Shown here: piece by piece, positions 31,297 to 37,597 of the stretch
Position numbering within the stretch: position 1 is the first letter of the stretch
Layout: each line of letters starts with the position of its first letter
Assembly: GCF_000813725.1 (NCBI RefSeq)
Contig: NZ_JWLD01000052.1
Location: 1 to 54,667 of the forward strand
DNA: 54,667 nucleotides
From: Leisingera sp. ANG-Vp
Lineage (GTDB): Bacteria; Pseudomonadota; Alphaproteobacteria; Rhodobacterales; Rhodobacteraceae
Direction of reading: 5' to 3'
Notes under the pieces: generated by a model
The model's database searches: none
Seen by the model: only the letters and a program-made list of their open reading frames with translations
Told to the model about the DNA's origin: nothing
Program-made: the position numbers and the translations under genes

Positions 31297-32343
31297 ATGA
31301 CCAGCGTTCCTGACGTATCCTTGCGCACCCCTTGGGAAGAGCCGCCTGCGCAGGGCGAGGCAATCGAAGTGGCCGAGGGCGTCCTCTGGATGCGCCAGCC
31401 GCTGCCGATGAAGCTCGATCATGTGAACATCTACGCACTGGATGACGGCGACGGCTGGACGGTGATCGACACCGGCTTCAACACCCGCAAGAGCCGGGCG
31501 ATCTGGGAAAGCCTGATGGCAGGGCCTTTGAAGGGCAAGCCCGTCACCCGGGTTGTCGGAACCCACCATCACCCGGATCACATCGGTCTGGCGGGCTGGT
31601 TCCAGTCCGAACATGGCGCCGAGCTGGTCACCACCCGCACCGCCTGGCTGTTTGCCCGGATGCTGACGCTGGATGTGCAGGAAACCTGGCCCGGGGAAAC
31701 GCTGGCTTATTACCGCAGCGCCGGCATGGACAAGGCGTTCTATGAAAAGCGCGCCGCGGACCGGCCCTTCAACTTTGCCGATACCGTCTATCCGATGCCG
31801 CTTGGTTTTACCCGGATCAAGCAGGGCGGCGTGATCCGTATGGGCGGGCGCGATTGGGACGTGCACATCGGCAATGGCCACGCGCCGGAGCACGCGACCT
31901 TCTGGAGCCGGGACGACAACCTGGTGATCACCGGCGATCAGATCCTGTCGACCATCAGTCCCAACATTGGCGTCTATGCGACCGAGCCGATGGCCGATCC
32001 CTTGGGTGAATGGCTGGAGGCCTGCGAGCGCCTGTCGAGACTGGCGCGCCCTGATCATCTGGCCCTGGGCGGGCACAAGCTGCCGTTCTCCCGCTTGCCG
32101 CTGCGGATGCAGCAGCTGATCGGCAACCATCATGGCGCTCTGGAACGGCTGATGGATCACCTTTCCGTGCCGAAAACCGCGGCGGATTGCTTTGCGCCTC
32201 TTTTCAAGCGCACAATCGGGGAAGGGGAGTACGGGCTTGCACTGGTCGAAGCGGTGGCCCATGTAAATCATCTGTACCATACTGGCCAGGTCGACCGCTG
32301 GAAGCGCGAAGACGGTGCCTGGCTTTATCAGCGCAAGGGGTAA
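31297..32343 (+). CDS. MBL-fold metallo-hydrolase
   Basis: The 348-residue protein has the metallo-beta-lactamase motif as THHHPDHIGLAGW (about 89-101), with the HxHxDH variant HHHPDH, plus NGHAPEH (about 192-198, third His) and TGDQIL (about 212-217, bridging Asp). A C-terminal helical domain follows. Such proteins are often thioesterases or lactonases. It shares a transcript with the acyl-CoA dehydrogenase (three-base gap), so an acyl-CoA or thioester substrate is a reasonable inference. Members with this tail are sometimes called SdsA/GloB-like. Confidence 0.9.
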   Translation: MTSVPDVSLRTPWEEPPAQGEAIEVAEGVLWMRQPLPMKLDHVNIYALDDGDGWTVIDTGFNTRKSRAIWESLMAGPLKGKPVTRVVGTHHHPDHIGLAGWFQSEHGAELVTTRTAWLFARMLTLDVQETWPGETLAYYRSAGMDKAFYEKRAADRPFNFADTVYPMPLGFTRIKQGGVIRMGGRDWDVHIGNGHAPEHATFWSRDDNLVITGDQILSTISPNIGVYATEPMADPLGEWLEACERLSRLARPDHLALGGHKLPFSRLPLRMQQLIGNHHGALERLMDHLSVPKTAADCFAPLFKRTIGEGEYGLALVEAVAHVNHLYHTGQVDRWKREDGAWLYQRKG

Positions 32344-32378
32344 TGCACCCCGGCCGGAAGACAAGATTGGGGGGAAGC

Positions 32379-32831
32379 ATGGACAACGAGATTTCAACCA
32401 GCGCCGAGGCGGCAGAAGCGGCAATTCTGCCTTGCGTGCACGAGGTCCACGCCGACCCTGAGGCCTGCGCCGGCCTCACCAAAGTACCGGAAAAGCTGCA
32501 GCAGCAGGACTCTGCCAAAAGCCCGGCGCGCTGGGCCTATGAGCGGCTGATCCTCTATATCCAGAACTTCGAGCAGCAGCTCGATGGCGAGCACGAAGTG
32601 GCGATGGGCTTCACCGGCGGCGACGCCGGGGTGCTGCGGATCGAGGGCATGGGGTATTATGACCCCGATATTCTCACCTTCTATGGCAGCGAGGGCAACG
32701 GCTCCAAGACCCAGCTGGTGCAGCATGTCAGCCAGCTGAGCGTGATGCTGCGGGCCGTTCCCAAAGCACGGCAGGAAGAGCCGGCCAGCCGCATCGGCTT
32801 CCGCCTGGCTTCGGACCTGGAGCAGGAGTGA
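32379..32831 (+). CDS. Conserved hypothetical protein (possibly DUF6173)
   Basis: The 150-residue cytoplasmic protein has a variable acidic N-terminus and a conserved-looking core: SPARWAYERLILYIQNFEQQ (about 47-66), EVAMGFTGGDAGVLRIEGMG (about 71-90) and YYDPDILTFYG. I recall similar sequences in related bacteria as a DUF, possibly DUF6173, without a known function. GGGGGGAAGC precedes the ATG. It follows the MBL gene by 35 bases. Confidence 0.8.
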   Translation: MDNEISTSAEAAEAAILPCVHEVHADPEACAGLTKVPEKLQQQDSAKSPARWAYERLILYIQNFEQQLDGEHEVAMGFTGGDAGVLRIEGMGYYDPDILTFYGSEGNGSKTQLVQHVSQLSVMLRAVPKARQEEPASRIGFRLASDLEQE

Positions 32832-32996
32832 CGCCGGGGCGATTCGGCGCCCGGGCCGCGAAACTTGCTTCTCCGGCCGGGAAAGGCCGGGCCAGCAGGC
32901 AATTTTTACCCTTATGCGCTTTATTGACGTGGTGACAGTGCAGGGCAAATCCGGTAATCACCGGAAAAATGCACGTGAATTCGAGGGAACACGCAC

Positions 32997-33131
32997 ATGG
33001 CTGAACATCAGCACGGAACCATGGACACCGCCGTTCAGGAAAAGGTCTATGCAGGTTTTCTGACCTTCATCACCCGGTCCTGCATTGCTCTGTTCCTGTT
33101 TGCGATCTTTCTGGCTGTTTTCGCAACCTGA
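32997..33131 (+). CDS. aa3-type cytochrome c oxidase subunit IV (44 residues)
   Basis: This tiny gene encodes MAEHQHGTMDTAVQEKVYAG and then a single membrane helix ending FLAVFAT. The N-terminal HxHGTMD pattern plus one helix and the length of about 44-50 residues are those of the bacterial aa3 oxidase subunit IV family (PF07835), which sits at the rim of the proton-pumping oxidase complex. The ATG follows GAGGGAAC. A TTGACG box lies upstream (32924-32929) and a CCGGT/ACCGG dyad at 32951-32964. The catalytic subunits are not in this window. Confidence 0.88.
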   Translation: MAEHQHGTMDTAVQEKVYAGFLTFITRSCIALFLFAIFLAVFAT

Positions 33132-33159
33132 TCCGCTGCCTGATTTTCCGGGATAGAGA

Positions 33160-33783
33160 ATGATGCGCAACCTGCTGTGCCTTGGTGCGGTGATGCTTGC
33201 CCTGGCGGGTTGCGCAGCGCCTCAGCAGCCCAATGCGGATGCTGAAACGCTGGAACGCGTGGCCTACCGCTATCCCGGCCCGGCGACGCTCACCCTTTAC
33301 ACCATGATCAACAACCGCACCGGGCGGGGCGGCCATGCGTCGCTGATGATCAACGCCTCGGAGCGGGTGATCTTTGACCCGGCAGGCTCGTTTTACGCCA
33401 AGGTGGTGCCGGAGCGGGATGACGTGCTGCACGGCATTACCCCGGCAGTCGAAAAAGCTTATCGCGGCGCCCATGCCCGCAGCACCTTCCATGTCGTGGT
33501 GCAAACGGTTGAGGTGACGCCGGAACAGGCTCAGAAAGCCTATCAGCTGGCAGTGGCCAACGGCCGGGTGCCCGGTGCTTTCTGCGCCCAGGCCACCATC
33601 GGCATCCTGCAGCAGGTCCCGGGGTTTGAGAGCCTCGACCGCACTTTCTACCCGGAAAAGCTGGCAGAGCAGTTCGGCCGGCTGCCGGGCGTAGTAACCG
33701 ACAAATACTACGAGAACGACAGCGCCGACCTGCAGGACGGGCTGGTCCGCAGCGATGCGGCCCTGAGCGCTGCCGAAGAGTAA
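33160..33783 (+). CDS. Lipoprotein, unknown function
   Basis: The 207-residue protein starts with a type II signal peptide ending in the lipobox LAGC (about 15-18), so Cys18 should be lipidated. The mature part has TLYTMINNRTGRGGHASLMI (about 47-66) and VPGAFCAQATIGILQQVPGF (about 145-164), which contain one His and one Cys that could be a catalytic pair of a papain-like or NlpC-like fold. That is suggestion only. Two ATG codons in a row (33160, 33163) are possible starts. It ends before a series of hairpins. Confidence 0.82.
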   Translation: MMRNLLCLGAVMLALAGCAAPQQPNADAETLERVAYRYPGPATLTLYTMINNRTGRGGHASLMINASERVIFDPAGSFYAKVVPERDDVLHGITPAVEKAYRGAHARSTFHVVVQTVEVTPEQAQKAYQLAVANGRVPGAFCAQATIGILQQVPGFESLDRTFYPEKLAEQFGRLPGVVTDKYYENDSADLQDGLVRSDAALSAAEE

Positions 33784-33805
33784 TTCCTGTTTGAAACAGA
33801 CCGGT

Positions 33806-33852
33806 GGCGCCGGGCAGGGGGCTGCCCGGCGCCGGCCATGCTGCGCATGGCC
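33806..33852. terminator. Two adjacent GC-rich hairpins after the lipoprotein gene
   Basis: A 12-bp perfect stem (GGCGCCGGGCAG with CTGCCCGGCGCC, 33806-33817 and 33822-33833, loop of four G) is followed at once by GGCCATG-CTGCG-CATGGCC (33834-33852). There is no T-run, so they may be processed 3' ends or bidirectional barriers between the convergent lipoprotein and azlD genes. Confidence 0.5.
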
Positions 33853-33861
33853 AAGTGATTT

Positions 33862-33982
33862 GCTGAGAAGGCCTTGAGGGGCAGGTCTGCCCTCAAGGCC
33901 GTTGCCGATTGTACCGCACTCCCTGCCGCCTCAAGGGCAAGCCGCGCTTGCAGCGCGGACGCTGCGCGTCCCTTGACCCGGC
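33862..33982 (+). repeat. R2 two-hairpin intergenic element, copy b
   Basis: Begins GCTGAGAAGGCC, as in copy a at 576. The first hairpin (33870-33900) has an outer helix GGCCTTGA/TCAAGGCC, one bulged G and the apical stem GGGCA-GGTC-TGCCC. After 30 bases the second hairpin (33931-33976) is closed by TCAAGGG/CCCTTGA with a GCCGCGC...GCGCGG inner stem. It lies 9 bases from the azlD stop in a convergent gap. Confidence 0.6.
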
Positions 33983-33991
33983 CGCGAGCGC

Positions 33992-34321
33992 TCAGGCCGC
34001 GAGGTACAAAAGCAGCAGTGAAACACCGCCCGCGGAGAGGCCGTAGAGCACGTTCCTGGTGAGATAGCCGACAGCAAAGGTTGCCGCGGCGGCGGCAAAG
34101 TGGATCAGGCTGGGGCTTCCTTCGGTGGGCGCAGGCCAGACAACCAGCGGCGCCACCAGCGCCGGGATGATTGCCACAGCCGTATAGCGCAGATGCCGCA
34201 TCAGCCAAGGCGCGATGGGCTTGCCGCCCATGAAGCCGATGAAGGCAAAGCGCAGGGCATAGCTGCCAAGGGCAAGGCCCAGAATCACGGTCCAGAGGAT
34301 CGGAGTTGGGATGCTGCTCAT
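33992..34321 (-). CDS. azlD: AzlD-family branched-chain amino acid exporter subunit
   Basis: The 109-residue membrane protein has about four hydrophobic segments and the family's PTPILWTVILGLALGSYALR start and WLMRHLRYTAVAIIPALVAP (about 42-61). AzlD works with AzlC to export branched-chain or related amino acids. Its ATG overlaps the azlC stop as ATGA, and it is the last gene before the R2 repeat. Confidence 0.9.
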   Translation of the reverse strand: MSSIPTPILWTVILGLALGSYALRFAFIGFMGGKPIAPWLMRHLRYTAVAIIPALVAPLVVWPAPTEGSPSLIHFAAAAATFAVGYLTRNVLYGLSAGGVSLLLLYLAA

Positions 34322-35046
34322 TTTGCTGCCTCCGTTTTGGCCCTTTGCCGTTCCAGCCACAGCTCGGCCTGGGCGCCGGCCATCATGCCGGCAATGCCTG
34401 CCACGATCAGCCCGAGGTTATAGGGCAGCATCGACGCGGGCAGCGACGTCGCCACCGCGACAAAGCAGGCCGCGATATGGGCAGGCGTGCGCAGCATCGG
34501 GCCAATCATTGCCAGAAACGCCAAGGGCAGCACAAAATCCACCCCCCAGCTATCGGGGATGCGGGTGCCGACCAGCGCGCCAAGCGCGGTGGCAATCACC
34601 CAGGCTGGCGCCACGATGCCATTGGTGCCAAAGAAATAGGCCATCCGGTGCGCCACCGGCATCCTGGGCTCATTCTCGAACTGCACAATCGACAGCGCAT
34701 AAGACTGGTCGACCATGAAATAGGCGGCAATCGCCCGCTGCCACATCGGCGCATCACCCAGGTAAGGTGTCAGAGAGGCGGAATACATCGCCATCCGCAG
34801 GTTCACCGCCAGCGCCGAGATCAGGATGATGATCAGCGGTGCATTCTCCTGCATCAGCTGCAGCGCGGTGAATTGCGCGGCGCCGGCAAAGACCGCCAGC
34901 GAGAAGGCAAAGGCTTCGGGCACGATCAGCCCGGCTTCGGCCGCCAGCACCCCGAACAGGAAGCCGAAGGGCGAGGCCATGAAAATGAACGGCGCGCTGT
35001 CGCGGAAGCCCTTCCAAAAGGCCGATTTGGTGGTGGTGATTGCCAT
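34318..35046 (-). CDS. azlC: AzlC-family branched-chain amino acid exporter large subunit
   Basis: The 242-residue polytopic protein has the AzlC pattern: FRDSAPFIFMASPFGFLFGV (about 14-33), AVFAGAAQFTALQLM (about 51-65, the conserved GAAQF), and the helix start YFMVDQSYAL (about 109-118). It pairs with AzlD downstream. It is divergent from fdhD, and the upstream open frame of fdhD would overlap the azlC start, which argues for the later fdhD start. Confidence 0.92.
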   Translation of the reverse strand: MAITTTKSAFWKGFRDSAPFIFMASPFGFLFGVLAAEAGLIVPEAFAFSLAVFAGAAQFTALQLMQENAPLIIILISALAVNLRMAMYSASLTPYLGDAPMWQRAIAAYFMVDQSYALSIVQFENEPRMPVAHRMAYFFGTNGIVAPAWVIATALGALVGTRIPDSWGVDFVLPLAFLAMIGPMLRTPAHIAACFVAVATSLPASMLPYNLGLIVAGIAGMMAGAQAELWLERQRAKTEAAK

Positions 35047-35102
35047 GCGGGCACCCTAGATTGCGTTTGAACCGGCCTACGCCTGAAACTGGAGGTTTGC
35101 AA

Positions 35103-35999
35103 TTGGCCCGAACGGATGTCAGCAAAAGTGACGGGGCGGAATATCTGATCGCCCCAGGCGTTTCCGACCCGCGCCTCACCCGCGCCGTCACTGGCGTTGA
35201 CCAGAACGGTGAGGCCAGCGAGATCGCGGTGGTCGAGGAGCGCCCCCTGACCATCTTCCTGAACAGCCAGGAAATTGTCACCGCGATGACCATCGGCGAC
35301 TACCCGAAATATCTGGCGCTTGGCTTCCTGCGCAACCAGGGCATGCTGCGGGACGAGGATGAAGTGACCCGCGTCGACTATGACGAGGACCTGGAAACCG
35401 TGGTGGTGCGCACCGCGGTGGAAACCAGCCACGAAGAGAAGCTGAAGAAAAAGACCCGCACCTCTGGCTGTGCCGTCGGCACCGTCTTTGGCGACATGAT
35501 GGAGGGGCTGGAGGATGTGCGCCTGCCCGAGGTGGAAGTAAAAACCTCCTGGCTTTATGCGCTGGCCCACAAGATCAACCGCACGCCCTCGCTCTATCTT
35601 GAGGCCGGCGCCATCCACGGTACCGTGCTGTGCCAGCAGGACCGCCCGCTGGTCTATATGGAGGACGTCGGCCGCCACAACGCGGTGGACAAGATCGCCG
35701 GCTGGATGCTGTCGGAGCAGGCAGAGGCCGCGGACAAGATCCTCTACACCACCGGCCGGCTGACCTCGGAAATGGTGATCAAGACCGCGATGATGGGCAT
35801 CCCGGTGCTGGCGTCCCGCTCAGGCTTCACCGCCTGGGGCGTCGAGATCGCCCGCGAGGTTGGCCTCACCCTCATCGGCCGCATGCGCGGCCAGCGGTTC
35901 ATTTGCCTGTCCGGCGAGGAGCGGCTGGTGCGCGACATGGACCCGAAAGACGCGCCGATGGAGGAAAAGAAACACCGTAGGAAGAGTGCGGGAACGTGA
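35103..35999 (+). CDS. fdhD: Formate dehydrogenase accessory sulfurtransferase FdhD
   Basis: FdhD moves sulfur from IscS-type desulfurase to the molybdenum cofactor before it is inserted into formate dehydrogenase. The 298-residue product has ERPLTIFLN (about 47-55), TSGCAVGTVFG (about 121-131) and MEDVGRHNAVDKIAGWML (about 185-202), all typical. The usual CxxC loop is CAVG here, so only the first cysteine is kept. I chose TTG 35103 because GGAGG ends seven bases upstream and the longer frame runs into azlC. It heads the molybdenum-cofactor set at 35103-39717. Confidence 0.92.
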   Translation: MARTDVSKSDGAEYLIAPGVSDPRLTRAVTGVDQNGEASEIAVVEERPLTIFLNSQEIVTAMTIGDYPKYLALGFLRNQGMLRDEDEVTRVDYDEDLETVVVRTAVETSHEEKLKKKTRTSGCAVGTVFGDMMEGLEDVRLPEVEVKTSWLYALAHKINRTPSLYLEAGAIHGTVLCQQDRPLVYMEDVGRHNAVDKIAGWMLSEQAEAADKILYTTGRLTSEMVIKTAMMGIPVLASRSGFTAWGVEIAREVGLTLIGRMRGQRFICLSGEERLVRDMDPKDAPMEEKKHRRKSAGT

Positions 36000-36108
36000 C
36001 TGGATCATTGAACCTAAGGGCAGAGCCGGTCCGCGCGCGGAAGCGAAGCGCCCGCCCATGGGGGCGGACGGGCGCTGCCCGGCGTACCGCCGGGCGCAGG
36101 GGCATTGA

Positions 36109-36474
36109 ATGAGCGAACATGCACCCAGTCTGTTGGGCCTGGCACTTCTGGTCCTTGGGCCGTTTTTCATTCTGAGTATTCTGGCGTTTTGGGCCATGTT
36201 CTGGTTTTGGGGACCGGTCGCGGCAGAGCTCGGGGTGTCTGTAGTGGACAGATCGGTATCACGGAGAGTGATCTTGAGAGGGATGACTGGTGCTCCCGAT
36301 GCACTGCAAAGAAAAGTGCAGAAATGCAGATGGGTGTTCGCTGGAGTCTATGCGGGTTTTTTCGGCTGCATTTTGTTTCTCCTCGGAATGGGTGGCTTTC
36401 TGTTCCTATTGGGGTGTTTCGCTCTTTCAGCCGTTCTTTCCCGCCCCTATGTCTTTGAAGGAGTTCACAAATGA
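36109..36474 (+). CDS. Small two-helix membrane protein, unknown function
   Basis: The 121-residue protein has one long hydrophobic segment near the N-terminus (about 7-36) and another near the C-terminus (about 78-108), joined by a basic, possibly cytoplasmic loop. I do not recognise it. Its base composition is A+T-richer than its neighbours. The stop overlaps the mobA start as ATGA, so it is coupled to mobA even though it is not a known cofactor gene. The 109 bases before it hold a GCGCCCGCCC/GGGC-CGGGCGC hairpin. Confidence 0.7.
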   Translation: MSEHAPSLLGLALLVLGPFFILSILAFWAMFWFWGPVAAELGVSVVDRSVSRRVILRGMTGAPDALQRKVQKCRWVFAGVYAGFFGCILFLLGMGGFLFLLGCFALSAVLSRPYVFEGVHK

Positions 36475-37109
36475 CCCAGCCCCTCGGCGTAATCCTCGCA
36501 GGCGGCCTCGCCACCCGGATGGGCGGCGGCGACAAGGGGCGGCTGGAGGTCGGCGGCCAAAGCCTGCTGTCCCGCGTCGTGGACCGGCTGTCGCCGCAGG
36601 TCGCGGGGCTTGCGCTCAATGCCAATGGCGACCCGGAGCGGTTCGCCGACCTGGGCCTGCCAGTGATTGCAGACTCGATCGAAGGCTTCGCAGGTCCGCT
36701 GGCCGGCGTTCTGGCCGGTCTCGACTGGGCGGCAGAGCAGGGCGCGGAGACCATCGTCACCGCCGCTGCCGACACGCCCTTCTTCCCGCAGGATCTGGTC
36801 GCCCGGCTGACCGCCGCCGCGGAAGGCATGGAGCATCCGCTGGTGCTGGCCACCACGCCGCGCACCGGCGATGAGGCGCTGAAGTCCGGCGGCGGCAAGC
36901 GCATCAACCGGCACCCGGCCTTTGGCCTCTGGCCTGTTGCCCTGCGCGGTGACCTGCGCGCGGCGCTTCAGGACGGCTTGCGCAAGGTGGTCTTGTGGAC
37001 CGATCAGCACGGCGGGCGCGAAGCGATGTTCGAGGCCGATCCCTTTGACCCCTTCTTCAACATCAATACGCCGGATGATCTGGCCCGCGCAGAGGCGCTG
37101 CTGAAATGA
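36471..37109 (+). CDS. mobA: Molybdenum cofactor guanylyltransferase MobA
   Basis: The 212-residue enzyme joins GMP from GTP to molybdenum cofactor, giving the bis-MGD form used by DMSO reductase-type enzymes such as formate dehydrogenase. The nucleotide-binding signature is VILAGGLATRMGGGDKGRLE (5-24) and the metal site TAAADTPFFP (about 99-108). FNINTPDDLA near the end is also typical. It overlaps the gene before and mobB after by four bases each. Confidence 0.95.
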   Translation: MTQPLGVILAGGLATRMGGGDKGRLEVGGQSLLSRVVDRLSPQVAGLALNANGDPERFADLGLPVIADSIEGFAGPLAGVLAGLDWAAEQGAETIVTAAADTPFFPQDLVARLTAAAEGMEHPLVLATTPRTGDEALKSGGGKRINRHPAFGLWPVALRGDLRAALQDGLRKVVLWTDQHGGREAMFEADPFDPFFNINTPDDLARAEALLK

Positions 37110-37597
37110 AAATCTACGGTGTCACCGGCTGGAAGAACAACGGCAAGACCGGGCTGATGGAGCGGCTGGTGGCGGAGTTCTGCGCCCGCGGGCTGACCGT
37201 CTCGACCCTGAAGCACGCGCATCACACAACCGATGTCGACCAGCCTGGCACCGACAGCTACCGCCACCGGCAGGCGGGCGCTTCAGAAGTGGTTCTGGCT
37301 TCTCCGAACCGTGTTGCCATCATGCAGGAGCTGCGCGGGGCGGGGGAGCCCTCCTTCACCGAGCTGCTCTCTCGCCTGCGTCCGGTCGATCTGGTGCTGG
37401 TCGAAGGATTTAAACGCGAACCCCACCCCAAGATCGAGGCCTACCGCACCGCCGCAGGCCAGCCGCTGATCGCGCCGGAGGATCCCTCCATCCGCGCCGT
37501 CGCCAGCGATGTGCCTTTGCATCTGGACCGTCCGGTATTTGACCTCAATGACACAAGCGCGATTGCGGATTTCATTGAGGCGGAATTGAGCCTGTGA
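37106..37597 (+). CDS. mobB: Molybdopterin-guanine dinucleotide biosynthesis protein MobB
   Basis: The 163-residue GTP-binding protein starts with the P-loop GVTGWKNNGKTGLMERLV (about 4-21), then LKHAHHTTDVDQPGTDSYRH (about 36-55) and DLVLVEGFKREPHPKIEAYR (about 96-115). MobB helps MobA supply or insert the nucleotide form of the cofactor. ATGA overlaps join it to mobA and to moeA. Confidence 0.94.
   Translation: MKIYGVTGWKNNGKTGLMERLVAEFCARGLTVSTLKHAHHTTDVDQPGTDSYRHRQAGASEVVLASPNRVAIMQELRGAGEPSFTELLSRLRPVDLVLVEGFKREPHPKIEAYRTAAGQPLIAPEDPSIRAVASDVPLHLDRPVFDLNDTSAIADFIEAELSL

Noticed and set aside
30289-32424. A 711-codon open frame on the minus strand opposite the acyl-CoA dehydrogenase and MBL genes
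   Set aside because: It is antisense to two strongly supported genes, has no family features and is His/Gln/Arg-rich, as expected for the complement of G+C-rich coding DNA.
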